Of a stretch of 64,000 nucleotides of DNA, positions 34,501 to 40,652 are shown piece after piece. Origin of the DNA: Phytophthora sp. 'mugwort' (Eukaryota > Oomycota > Peronosporomycetes > Peronosporales > Peronosporaceae); the NCBI GenBank assembly GCA_033558025.1, contig JAUCEF010000011.1, positions 2,356,001-2,420,000 on the forward strand, read 5' to 3'. Position numbers and translations under genes: made by a program. Position 1 is the stretch's first letter. Every line of letters starts with the position of its first letter. The notes beneath the pieces are model-generated. The model had not been told where the DNA came from. It worked only from the letters and a program-made list of their open reading frames with translations, and did not search any database.

Positions 34501-36460
34501 CCGCACGATCCTCACGACCAAGGAATTTATCCGGAATACGCAGCAAATGGGGCCGCGGTACGTCGAGCCCGTGACGGATACGATTGAAAGTATCTTTGCC
34601 GAGATGAAGGCGGAGACGCCGGTCATTTTCCTCTTGTCTATCGGTGCAGATCCGACGGAAAGCATCGAGATGCTGGCTCGTAAGCAGAAGAATCCGTCGC
34701 CGGCCGTCGTGTCCATGGGGGAAGGCCAGGAACCTGTAGCGCTCAAGGCCATCAACGCGGCCGTGGTCAACGGCACGTGGGTGCTGCTGCAGAACTGCGA
34801 GCTCGGGTTGGAACTCATGGAGCAGATGGAGGACATTATGCTCAAGCTGACCGAGACGATGGATCCGGGCTTCCGACTCTTCCTCACGGCACTGCCAAAC
34901 GACCAGTTCCCGCTCGGCTTGCTGCAAATGTCGACCAAAGTGACGAACGAGCCGCCGCAGGGACTACGCGCGGGGCTCTTGCGGTCGTACACGGTCATGG
35001 TGGACCAGGAGAAGCTCGAGCGCGTCGAGACGTCCCAGTGGCGGCAATTGCTATTCAATCTGTGCTTTTTGCACTCGGTCGTCATTGAGCGCAAGAAGTT
35101 CGGGCCACTGGGCTGGGGCATCCCGTACGAGTACAATAATGGCGATCTCTCTGCCTGTACGATCTTCCTCGAGAAGCACCTGTACAACGGCCCCATTTCA
35201 TGGCCCACACTGCAGTACATGGTCGCCGAAGTGCAATACGGCGGCAAGATCACGGACAATATGGACCGGCGGCTGTTTAACTTCTACGCCGAGTGGTGCC
35301 TCACGCCCGACGTGTGCTCGCCCACGTTCAGCTACAACCCGGGCGAGCCCATTTTCCGTCTGCCGAACGACTTCAACTACCGCATTCCCGTGGCCGACAA
35401 CATCGACGACTACCGGCATTTTTGCCACACGCTGCCCGAGATCGACTCGCCTGAAATCTTTGGTCTGCACCCGAACGCCGACCTCACGTACCGAGTCAAG
35501 GAAGTCAACATGCTGCTCACGACGCTCGGCGATACGCAGCCTAAGGGCGGAGGCGGCTCGTCCGGCGTCTCGCGTGAAGATGTCGTGTGCGATAAAGCCA
35601 AGGAGCTGCTGGACCGACTGCCTGAAGACTACAATGAAGATGACTACAAGGCCAAGATCAACAAGCTGGGTGGCCTTACCATTCCACTCAACATTTTCCT
35701 CTTTCAGGAGATCCAGCGACTGCAACGCGTCATCGCCAAGGTGCGTTCCATGTTGCAGTCGTTGCAAATGGCCATCCGTGGCGAGGTGGTCATGACCGAG
35801 GAACTGAGCTGGACGCTGGATGCCATTTTCGACGCAAAAGTGCCGCCGTCGTGGCTGCGTACGTCCGTCGGCGACGAGTTCTCGTGGATCCTGCCTACAT
35901 TGGGGCTCTGGTTCTCGTCGCTCATCTCTCGAGACGAGCAAAATCGCACGTGGCTGAACACGCGTCGCCCCAACTCGTTCTGGCTCACGGGGTTCTTTAA
36001 CCCGCAAGGAATGCTCACAGCTATGAAGCAGGAAGTCACGCGTAAACACTCCAAGACGGACAAATGGGCACTTGACGATGTTGTTTACCATACGGAAGTC
36101 ACGTCGTTCGAACGTGCCGAACAGGTGCGCGCGCCGCCGAGCGAAGGCGTCTACATCTACGGCCTCTTCATGGACGGCGCTACCTGGAGCAAGACCGACG
36201 GCACCATCGTCGAGTCGGAGCCCAAGAAGCTCTTCACGTCGCTGCCTGTCCTGCACGTCAACAGTATGTCCAAAGACTTGGAGGCCAAGTCCCGTAAGGA
36301 GCTGTACGGCGCCGTGGGGCCGTTCGAGTGTCCCTGCTACAAGTATGCAGCGCGTACGGACCGCTACTTCGTCTTTATGGTGACCATGAAGTGCCCTCCG
36401 GGTCGTCCACCTCGTCACTGGGGTTTGCGCGGCGTCTGTCTCCTCTGCAACACGGAGTAG
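22556..36460 (+). CDS. DNAH5-like: Axonemal dynein heavy chain, outer-arm gamma type (DNAH5/DNAH8 family)
   Basis: One uninterrupted frame of 4634 residues, the full length of the family, encodes the motor of an outer dynein arm in the flagellum. The N-terminal tail (to about 1200) and linker (about 1250-1750) precede six AAA modules. Walker A lysines are seen at K1917 in AAA1 (GPAGTGKTE), K2201 in AAA2 (GPTGGGKTK), K2541 in AAA3 (GGPGTAKTSS) and K2919 in AAA4 (GVGGSGKQS). The stalk coiled coil and microtubule-binding tip lie at about 3150-3480, AAA5-6 follow, and the C-terminal domain ends in WGLRGVCLLCNTE. The tail section around GLHPNADLTY and TGFFNPQGMLTAM fits DNAH5/8 best. The product implies motile zoospores. 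No intron interrupts 13.9 kb. The stop lies 65 bp from the convergent SLX9 gene. Confidence 0.95.
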   Translation: MSTARMQWVSQRILETFETNVTQMEVTEFLASPSTRKLFDELLSGKDACKVFVHFQTGISIAAVENGAAPASTVHPVTTLSTVSNGDNATNILCASLGESIPIRAKCCFFLRTSADGKPVDVQKASDNSICFGELAPNILRDLETTISSLFSPLLKAKDEWGKADSDLKNEFMTESDKFANDLKEALNSMDSGLELRRPDRSILAQTVNTGHGVNGARMLQVSDSPKLIAHYEQVLKEWCDVISTYLETNTASDGKGNNDPTIDDDGPMGELEYWRRRMQRLTSITEQLKMNEYKDVFAVLSRTTKSVSDDTKQRIQTLLRRWKQIDIGITEAANEAKDNVKYLFTLEKFLIPLYTGTPSSIIDTLPALMNSIKMIHSIARYYNTTERMANLFTKITNQMISNCKHCVTGGETYEVMWDKEPEELVRHLDSCLKLNEAYQQQYRVTKDKLFATPKGKQFEFNEMKIFGKFDLFCRRVMKLIDMFTTIHQFSSLGQHRLEGMEDLIAKFNSIIREFQYRNHDLLDYKNNRFDRDYVEFNVRISDLEGLLQKFINDSFENITSIEHSLNLLRKFQTILQRENLKSDLDSKFNVIFQNYGLELEHVLQQYEKYKQNPPYPRNLPPVAGNITWSRHLLKRIEEPMKKFESNQNVLTSKDAKRIIRMYNKVARTLVAFEYIWYQAWVQYIDTAKAGLQATLIIRHPEDNKLYVNFDPEILQLLREAKCLDRMGIEIPEAAKIVLLQEDKFKNYYNELQYALAEYDRIVTKVIPVTAMLLRPHFNDMEFKLRPGMITLTWTSMNIEAYRAHIHSGLQHLEELVTNINDIIENRIEKNMRIVSKTMLVDLPVDQSFSLDEFVTMQSANIKRAGALLQGKNVEIENAVEDLLKIIMQYPLDSHIEGVSTDEALKLKKHYNHFMYQALLHCTKNSLNTIKKRVASRVTSSIFTIERPFFEVDVQLSVPSVQLHPSLDEIQLAINKAAQTILSCSKELLDWGQSELTAAIVNTSLNGTESPGNAVITGKITFFDRITKDIEIVRVVLLLTGSVQGLRNNVTEYLGSFKRYEWLWMEHKDVLYDKFLKKNPELQDFEKKLKSFVEIDDEISSLTHIHHIGALSLNTRNIKLQLKHENAQWKLKFSDNLHNQARRKMESLTEYFRSTMGKLNRKVVDLDSLRFVMNLLKEVRARESGINMEINPVLDMYEMLEYYLPDGFMEKEEMDQKSVLRSNWRKLIHHAETRTDELSKTQAGFKRGLLRDIKELIVDVKHFRDDYVANGPMVIGIPPVEAVERLNRYKEEYKIRERKHELYLSGEELFALPKTTYPELEITKKELQLQDKLFGLYTDVLSTIEEWKQIPWLAVAERVQSMTERVDAFSLRCKKMPGKLREWEAYTDLKKMIDDFTDVLPLLQELSKESIKPRHWDAVMAITQTQLDVTAPDFKLQALMDANIVEYKSEIEEVTDGADKQLKIELQLGEISTRWETEEFQFQDWKSRSVPVLKAVVPVVEELEETQMNLQTMLSMRHVIPFKDLAQGKLEQLSDTSETLERWIKVQMLWCSLESVFTGGDIAKQMPVEAKKFQKVDKDWAKIMAKSEEMKNVVACCSSELLKSCLPTMYSELEKCQKSLEGYLEQKRNKFPRFYFVSNPGLLMILSQGSDPLSMNDHYEKVFDSVERVFHDKKDKTLIHTMVSGVEEVRFSQIVKAQGNIEDWLATLLRGMQITMKDICRQSAMDIGVVGNDLKRLREFVDRYVAQFALLGIQMMWTTDIQTALEQCRAKKNIIKDTSTKQAMVLTELSNWCLGELGSKENRIKIETLVTIHVHQRDVMTDLATLYKQKKISDPNDFEWLKQARFYWRPGNADEFNGDGACVISITDVDFNYQFEYLGSKERLVVTPLTDRCYITLAQALGMYFGGAPAGPAGTGKTETVKDLGRTLGIYVVVTNCTDQQKYTDCAKIFKGLCQGGLWGCFDEFNRIQLPVLSVVAQQVLAIQNAKKTGTKYFQFPGDPQNILLTQVCGYFITMNPGYAGRQELPENLKALFRGVAMMVPDFEIIMKVKLCSVGYSEYQDLAKKFFILYNTCKEQLSAQKHYDWGLRNILAVLRSAGKIKRDNRNDLESKLLYQTLRDMNLSKLVAQDVPLFLSLLADLFPTVQFPPKGSYPELTLALQTEIDKQGIVDHPGWFNKVIQLYETQLVRHGIMLVGPTGGGKTKIFDVLMQALTLTTNVVHKQSKLNPKAIRAAEMYGEVDPMSGEWTTGVFAAMWAKYNNKANKFIMWMTCDGPVDAIWIEDLNTVLDDNKILTLANGDRMPMTDNVKLMFEVETLVNASPATVSRAGIVFISDTDLDWAPVVEAWIRKRPQTHQHVLRDLFKKYMGDNSPVNPGQCFDYLNRNTEGVMVVSRVGQAARLYNLMTGLLLGEHGTSLAEEPAKLALQLEKLYLYCLCWSLGSLLEQEDRVKFDEWLRQYDDNALLPKCEPGQTVYEYFVDPQSWDWKLWRPAKWEYPKTSKQLDFSNLLVPTMDSVRTLYLIENLHKQRKPVLMVGGPGTAKTSSALMFFNDLSPDVMMIKRVNFSSATTPFMFQNAVESELDKRGGKSFGPPGGKKMTVFLDDLSMPLVNAWGDQPTLEIVRMIIELSGFCFLSKDRRGDLKVCEDLQYVGAMGHPGGGRNDIPNRLKRQFYLFNLILPSLTSIDDIYGQMLAGRFDADTYSKDALAVVNKLTRATIDLWNFMKAKLLPTPAKFHYIFNMRELSRVFQGILLTPAETFTSGGGIRVTQGKLAKMEPGQVVLLTWKHECARVFCDKLTTHKDKDLFNAYMKDLIKTHYGDSLEELCRQQYSMVNFLRDPEEDEEGGIADAALKIYEPGGTVADVRARVLEFLDRYNTDYPQRQMRLVLFDDALDHLLRISRLLEMPRGSALLVGVGGSGKQSLTRLAAYMAGSAIFQIVLTKTYNTNSFMEDIRTLYKSAGHLRKSTTFLFTDAEIKNEIFLELINSVLMTGEVAGLFAKDEMMAMTADLRNAFVKERPGQAETQTNLKQYFTDCVRDNLHVVLCMSPLNAKFAERARKFPGLISGPTIDWFLPWPEDALIAVSKGFIQDYPMECDATTKQALMTHMGMVHRIVTDLCEEYFQKMRRRVYQTPKSYLSFIESYKKMYNVKLDEIKVKEQRVNLGLKKLIQGAEDVRAMSIVLADEQVKLEKATEETNTMLQSLQVSSAEAHKEGDQVAQIKAKCEEDAARISAEKELCEHDLAKAKPFVEEAETAIDSIKPAHIGEIKKLAKPADIIRLVFDGVLILFKLPLIPVKPVKLNVAKQEIDFVETSFSPYAQSMMSDSNFLKNVQNFGAVGKDMINEETIELLTPYMELEGFQPSVAKNASLAAEGLCTWVRAMKFYHEASKVVKPKLEALTIAEGQMEAANKALSAAENRLSKCKERLNELQQMFEAQMAEKKRIEDGANALARKMQQASDLINGLAGERVRWTDDSNNFADLKRRLVGDCAVACAFVSYCGPFNQDFRTYMVQNKFVPDCETRSVPVTVDIDVITFLVDIGTVGDWNLQGLPTDSLSIQNGIMVTRSSRFPLLVDPQGQALSWIKNKESERMPSYGTTSLNHPKLKDQLEFCMGEGKALIVAGVEEDIDPMLDPVLEKQIIVKGKSMSINVSDKNMEFNPAFSMYFITRLPNPHFGPELQAKTTVIDFTVTIKGLEEQLLGRVIGKEQKALEEQLAQVLEDVNMNTKSLLALDASLLERLTSNTGNLLEDEELIGVLANTKEKAAEVKDKLIAAADTRKSINEKREQFRPVATRGSVLYFSVVETSLINCMYQTSLNQFLALFMKSMDFAEKAALASKRVANIIETMTYISYRYINRGLYERDKLTFVLLLTLKILVTDSLLTQEEVTLLIRGGAALDINSVRRKPFSWISNEAWLNVIELSQSCKFFTNLPHEMASNEGMWRRWYEDNEPETVVIPDYEARLAENEAIGPYYKLLLVRSLRMDRTILTTKEFIRNTQQMGPRYVEPVTDTIESIFAEMKAETPVIFLLSIGADPTESIEMLARKQKNPSPAVVSMGEGQEPVALKAINAAVVNGTWVLLQNCELGLELMEQMEDIMLKLTETMDPGFRLFLTALPNDQFPLGLLQMSTKVTNEPPQGLRAGLLRSYTVMVDQEKLERVETSQWRQLLFNLCFLHSVVIERKKFGPLGWGIPYEYNNGDLSACTIFLEKHLYNGPISWPTLQYMVAEVQYGGKITDNMDRRLFNFYAEWCLTPDVCSPTFSYNPGEPIFRLPNDFNYRIPVADNIDDYRHFCHTLPEIDSPEIFGLHPNADLTYRVKEVNMLLTTLGDTQPKGGGGSSGVSREDVVCDKAKELLDRLPEDYNEDDYKAKINKLGGLTIPLNIFLFQEIQRLQRVIAKVRSMLQSLQMAIRGEVVMTEELSWTLDAIFDAKVPPSWLRTSVGDEFSWILPTLGLWFSSLISRDEQNRTWLNTRRPNSFWLTGFFNPQGMLTAMKQEVTRKHSKTDKWALDDVVYHTEVTSFERAEQVRAPPSEGVYIYGLFMDGATWSKTDGTIVESEPKKLFTSLPVLHVNSMSKDLEAKSRKELYGAVGPFECPCYKYAARTDRYFVFMVTMKCPPGRPPRHWGLRGVCLLCNTE

Positions 36461-36525
36461 TCCGTCCTATAAGCAGCAACACATATGATGCGTTCAACAG
36501 GTTACTTTATAAAGTGCTATGTCTT

Positions 36526-37149
36526 TTAGGCCTCGACGTCCATCTTGTTAACGCTGCCAGCCCTCTTCTTGGCCGCGGCTTCGGTCTTCTGCAGCAGCTC
36601 CTGATTGGCTTGTACCACCGTGTTCTGTAAATGGGCCTGGATCGCAGCGAACGGGTCGCTCTTAAAGCCTGAGTGCGTCTGCACGGCCTTGAGCTGGCCC
36701 AGCTCGCGCACCGCGAGCTTCTGGCGCTGGCGGCCGCTCAGCGCCTTCTTCATCTTGCCAAGCTTCTCGCCCTTGTTCTTCTTTTCCTCAGTCTGGAACA
36801 GCGAGCTCTGTAGCTCCTCCAGGTCGGCAAACACGCCGCTCTCGGCCGTCTTGGCTGTGCTCTCCCGCTCCTGCGTTACGCGCGACACAAGTCCCATCTT
36901 ACGCATGAGGGCAGCGCGGCGTTTCAGGCGTTTGCGCTGACCGCGGCTGAGACTCTGTGCGTCTGTCGGCTCATCGTCGGCCTCTTCGTCGATGGGCGTG
37001 ACGTCCTCGGGCTCGGCACCGAAGGTGGCGGCGACGGCGGCGGCGCCCAGTGCGTCAGCTGGTTTCTGACCTTCTTGTCGACTGGAAGGAGCTTTCGAGC
37101 GAGCCGCCACGCCGTGCGAGCGCGCCTTTTTCCGTTGCTGACGGGCCAT
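36526..37149 (-). CDS. SLX9: SLX9-like ribosome biogenesis protein
   Basis: The product (207 residues from the second ATG) resembles the SLX9/FAM207A family, nucleolar factors for 40S pre-ribosome maturation and export. Visible features are a basic start (MARQQRKKARSHG), an acidic linker, SRGQRKRLKRRAALMRKMG, a Lys-rich helix, then the conserved C-terminal block with SGRQRQKLAVRELGQLKAVQ and DPFAAIQAHLQNT. I prefer the ATG at 37149; an upstream in-frame ATG at 37251 would add 34 residues of non-conserved sequence. A shared promoter motif (ATGTAGCCAT orientation) ends 113 bp upstream of the chosen start. It converges on the dynein gene. Confidence 0.78.
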   Translation of the reverse strand: MARQQRKKARSHGVAARSKAPSSRQEGQKPADALGAAAVAATFGAEPEDVTPIDEEADDEPTDAQSLSRGQRKRLKRRAALMRKMGLVSRVTQERESTAKTAESGVFADLEELQSSLFQTEEKKNKGEKLGKMKKALSGRQRQKLAVRELGQLKAVQTHSGFKSDPFAAIQAHLQNTVVQANQELLQKTEAAAKKRAGSVNKMDVEA

Positions 37150-37546
37150 GCTGGCGAAGAGCTGGAAGAAGAGGTGGCGAGGTGGTGGAGGTGCGCGTAG
37201 CGACGTACAGGTGTGCAATGCGTGACCTAGTTGTGCACGTATTGCCGCCATTCATGACAAGATGGCTACATTCGCACTTAAACCTGTGATGCAACATTTC
37301 GGTCAATAAAGTTGCTTCTTTTGCTTCACTTTTCTCAGAGTAAGATAGTAGTATACTTCCGAATATTATAATATTCCCTCGATCAATCACAATCAAGATA
37401 CTACAAATACTAAAACAAATCTGTTACATGAACCGGTAGAGTAGCCTGTAAGTTGTCCGTCATGCTGCATTATTCTTCTACCGTACTCTAAAATAGCGTT
37501 TGAAAGGCAGTCGTTCATTGTAGCACTATTTTGTTACTGCCAGTTT
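37150..37546. other. Promoter side of SLX9 and 3' flank of the protease
   Basis: Contains the alternative SLX9 start at 37251, the ATGTAGCCAT-type motif at 37262-37272 and AT-rich sequence. No additional gene is seen. Confidence 0.5.
37262..37272 (-). promoter_or_regulatory. Recurrent upstream motif, SLX9 copy
   Basis: ATGGCTACATT on the plus strand, i.e. AATGTAGCCAT in the sense of SLX9. It is one of five copies near gene starts in this window (also 44052, 56413, 60793, 61953). Confidence 0.5.
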
Positions 37547-38413
37547 CTAACGGAACGTGGTTCCCGGGGCGACAGTATCCAGCCACTCTCTCGCGACGGA
37601 CACCCGGGCGTAGACGCCTGGATATCCAGCGAGACCACAGCCGTTGCCCCAGCTCACGACGCCGATCAGCACGTCCTCAGTTGGTTGCTCCAAGATGAGC
37701 GGACCACCGGAGTCGCCCTGGCACGAGTCCATGTCGAGCTCACCGCCGGCGCACAACATGGTAGCGTCCACGTCCAAGGCCTTGGCACACGCAGAGTTGT
37801 TCACGAGGGGCACGTCGACACGAAGGAGCTCGTTCGATTGATTGCCGCCTTGTGACGTGGCTCCCCATCCCATGACCGTCGCGTTGCCGCCGTTAGCGAC
37901 GTCCGAGTCGTCGGCCTGGGCGAGCGCGACGGGAGGGAAGGAGCTGGCCTGCTCCAGCTCGAGTACCAGGAAGTCGAACGAGCTGGTCTCACTCGCGTAC
38001 TTTGGGTGGGAGGTCTTGTTCACGACCTTGATCTGCTCTCCGTCCTCCGTTCCGCTCAGGAAGTGCGTGCCAACCGAGACGTACTGGATGTCTCCAGCCA
38101 TGCAGTGCGCAGCGGTAAGTACGTGCGTCGGCGTGATGAGGGAGCCGCCGCAGAAGTCCGTGCCATTGGCCGTCGGGCGCACGCCTGTGGTGTACGTCTT
38201 GGTTCCAGGAGGCACGACGTTTCCACCGAGAATGAGGAACGGCTCAATGTTACTGTGGGTCGTTGAATCCCTCTTGGTCTGGAATTGGGACATGTACTCT
38301 TGGTAATTGAGCTTGGTTGGGAGGTTGTCGCCATCGAACTCTTGCTGTCCATTGGCATTAGCTGCGAGGGTGGCCGCGATGGCAGTCAGGCGAACGATTC
38401 CGTTGAAGCTCAT
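37547..38413 (-). CDS. Secreted trypsin-like serine protease (S1A)
   Basis: The 288-residue product starts with a signal peptide (MSFNGIVRLTAIAATLAANA), then a pro-region, then ILGG at 61-64, the usual activation junction. The catalytic triad is complete: H103 in TAAHC, D147 in SSFDFLVLE and S235 in CQGDSGGP. D229, six residues before the serine, predicts trypsin-like cleavage after Arg/Lys. Oomycete glucanase-inhibitor proteins share this fold but have lost the triad, so this is more likely an active extracellular protease. I chose the ATG at 38413 because the longer frame upstream (to 38506) would bury the signal peptide. It is divergent from ECD across 424 bp. Confidence 0.9.
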   Translation of the reverse strand: MSFNGIVRLTAIAATLAANANGQQEFDGDNLPTKLNYQEYMSQFQTKRDSTTHSNIEPFLILGGNVVPPGTKTYTTGVRPTANGTDFCGGSLITPTHVLTAAHCMAGDIQYVSVGTHFLSGTEDGEQIKVVNKTSHPKYASETSSFDFLVLELEQASSFPPVALAQADDSDVANGGNATVMGWGATSQGGNQSNELLRVDVPLVNNSACAKALDVDATMLCAGGELDMDSCQGDSGGPLILEQPTEDVLIGVVSWGNGCGLAGYPGVYARVSVAREWLDTVAPGTTFR

Positions 38414-38837
38414 GGCTATGGGGAAGGAATTGGGAGAATGAAGTCCTCGATGCCATGGTTCGGACCTCCGAGCGTCTAGCAGCCAGCCGAGCAGCTTGGC
38501 AACCACCGACTTGAATCACGATGGACAAAACGTCTTAAAGGATCATGGCTCGAACAGCAATTATCAGGCCATTGTCGACTCCTTCGCACTCTTTAACACA
38601 ACCAGCACGAGCCGAATCAGCTTGCGCGTTGAGCGTGTCCGGCAGACTCAGATGCCCACATCAATGACATTTCATAACGCCCTATCCCCTTATTTTGACA
38701 GTGGGCGGTATTGCCACATTTTATTCGTGGCAGGTCATAATATAAGAGCAAAAAATCATAAATTACAAACATGGCCAAACTTGTCTTTCTTAAAAAGTTT
38801 TCTTAAACAATTATTGGTTTTTCCGCATATTTAATCC
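38414..38837. promoter_or_regulatory. Divergent intergenic region, protease / ECD
   Basis: A 424-bp spacer between two gene starts facing away from each other. It is AT-rich near ECD. No oomycete initiator or known element could be assigned with confidence. Confidence 0.4.
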
Positions 38838-40562
38838 ATGGAGCTATTTCCGGCGCCAACAGTGGACGCCAACGAGGCGCGCTACTGCTTCTTCCTGCCC
38901 GTCTCATCAACTGCGCAGACAGTGGACGAGCTTCTCCATGCAGCAGAGCAGCAGTGCAGCACCTTCTTAGCCTTCGCAGCGCAGCAGACGCGTGGGTTTC
39001 TATGGCACAAGCACCGTTTCCACCTCCAAGTGCGCACTACCACGAGCGGGCGTTGTATTTTGTCTGGTCGCACCAGTGTCGGCGACGCCATCCAGGACGA
39101 GTGGGTCGTGGCCAAGCTCGTCTTCGACATTACTAGCGCATTCCCAGGTGTCGTTGGCAGACTTGCAGACTCGGACGGGGAGTTTCTGCTCATTGAGAGC
39201 GCCGAGGCGCTACCCGATTGGGTCACGCCTGAAGTCAGCGACCGAAGAGTGTTCGCGCTCAATGGGAAGCTGCACATTCCGCCGCCCGCCGCTGCTAATG
39301 AGAGAGCCAAGGGCGCAGATCTATTCGATGAAGACGCGTTGCTACAGGTGCAAGACCCTGGTGTGGAGACAGAGGCCAGCGCTGCCGTACAACGTCTGAT
39401 TCAGCTCAAACTGAGCGAAGTACCGACGTACCTGCGTGACAATCGCCACCGAGTCAGATGTCTGCTGCCTGAGAGAGCAGCACGGGTGTTTGCAGCGAAT
39501 GGAGAGCTGGTAGGGCCCGCAGTGGAGGCGTTCTACTATCGTGAACCGAAACAAGCGGGGCTGGTATGTGGCAAGATGACTGTGTTCATGCCCATCGGAG
39601 ATGTAGTAGTCGAGCAACGAGTCACGTTTTCGAGAGCCATGTTCGCGCAATTGAAGCAGCAGGAATTCTTCCCGCCAAAGCCGTTTCTCCATCGAGATGC
39701 ACGGTATCGTGTGTTGGAGAGTGCGAAGAAAGGTGAGGAGAACATGCTCCTAGACGCACAGGCGGCGGACATTGGTGTGAAACTAGCATGCGGTCTGGAG
39801 CTGCTGTATACCGGAGACAGCGAAGACCAGCTTGGACGACCGTGGAAGCAGGTGATCGACGAAGCGCTGCAACAGGATGGTTCGAAGCTTTTAACACTGC
39901 CGATTGAGCCGGACGACGACGATTCGTGGCTGTACGTGCACCCGGACACGTTGGAAAGTCAACTGCAACGTGCTGCTATGGCACGGTCTGGTACAACACC
40001 GGGAGGAGCCGATGAGCTGCAAAACATGGCTGCCATGTTTGGTAAATTTGTGGACGGAGTCTCCGGCGTGGAAGGTGTGGAAGGAACGGAGCCTGTCCAG
40101 TTCGATATGAGCTCCTTTATGGACATCTTGAATGGTCATGATGCGAGTGCTGGTGGGAACGCTGCAGGCTTGGATGCGCCATGGGGAGAACACTTTATGG
40201 ACGAAGACGAACCAAGTGAAAATGACAGTGATGGTGAGTCTGACGAGGAAGAATGTGGTACCGACGACGTTGCGCTGGACGAGGCTATGGCTGAAATGGA
40301 GGCCGAGTTGGCAGGAACCAAGGTTTTACAAAGCTTTTCACGCTTTGACGAGCTGGAAGACGACAAGAAGGAGGACTCGCCAACATTTCAGGAAACTGAG
40401 TCGACAGAAGTCGGTTCGGCGTCCTTTTCGTCCGCAAAACCGCTGGACTTGGACTACAATTTGCTGTCGAACTTGCTGGAGTCGTTCGCGTCCCAAGAGG
40501 GCCACGCTGGTCCGGTGAGTACTATTCTGAACGAGATGAACTTCCATCAGCCAACTCCGTAG
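38838..40562 (+). CDS. ECD: Ecdysoneless (ECD / SGT1-type) homologue
   Basis: The 574-residue intronless product belongs to the ecdysoneless family, conserved eukaryotic proteins linked to splicing (PRPF8 stability), R2TP co-chaperone contacts and transcription. Diagnostic sequence lies at about 65-145: FLWHKHRFHLQV, VGDAIQDEWVVAKLVFDI and then DSDGEFLLIESAEALPDWV with RVFALNGKLHIPP. The middle part matches the family order (EVPTYLRDNRHRVRCLLPE). The C-terminus from about 440 is strongly acidic, with runs of Asp/Glu and Ser, as in animal ECD. This 'SGT1' is not the Hsp90 co-chaperone SGT1 of plant immunity, which has TPR-CS-SGS domains absent here. Confidence 0.9.
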   Translation: MELFPAPTVDANEARYCFFLPVSSTAQTVDELLHAAEQQCSTFLAFAAQQTRGFLWHKHRFHLQVRTTTSGRCILSGRTSVGDAIQDEWVVAKLVFDITSAFPGVVGRLADSDGEFLLIESAEALPDWVTPEVSDRRVFALNGKLHIPPPAAANERAKGADLFDEDALLQVQDPGVETEASAAVQRLIQLKLSEVPTYLRDNRHRVRCLLPERAARVFAANGELVGPAVEAFYYREPKQAGLVCGKMTVFMPIGDVVVEQRVTFSRAMFAQLKQQEFFPPKPFLHRDARYRVLESAKKGEENMLLDAQAADIGVKLACGLELLYTGDSEDQLGRPWKQVIDEALQQDGSKLLTLPIEPDDDDSWLYVHPDTLESQLQRAAMARSGTTPGGADELQNMAAMFGKFVDGVSGVEGVEGTEPVQFDMSSFMDILNGHDASAGGNAAGLDAPWGEHFMDEDEPSENDSDGESDEEECGTDDVALDEAMAEMEAELAGTKVLQSFSRFDELEDDKKEDSPTFQETESTEVGSASFSSAKPLDLDYNLLSNLLESFASQEGHAGPVSTILNEMNFHQPTP

Positions 40563-40652
40563 CAAAAGTACTTCAACAAACGTAGACGTATCCTGCCCAA
40601 TATGTGGACATTATCAATAGGTTAGCTTAGGACGACACAAACAAACAACTTC

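Noticed and set aside
35198..36418. 406-codon open frame antisense to the dynein gene
   Set aside because: It mirrors the third-codon bias of the dynein coding strand, is rich in Arg/His/Val as antisense shadows are, and has no domain.
38414..38506. Upstream extension of the serine protease by 31 residues
   Set aside because: It opens upstream of a clean signal peptide at 38413 and adds non-conserved sequence.
38838..40562. Hsp90 co-chaperone SGT1 of plant immunity
   Set aside because: The name is shared, but TPR, CS and SGS domains are absent; the sequence follows the ecdysoneless family.
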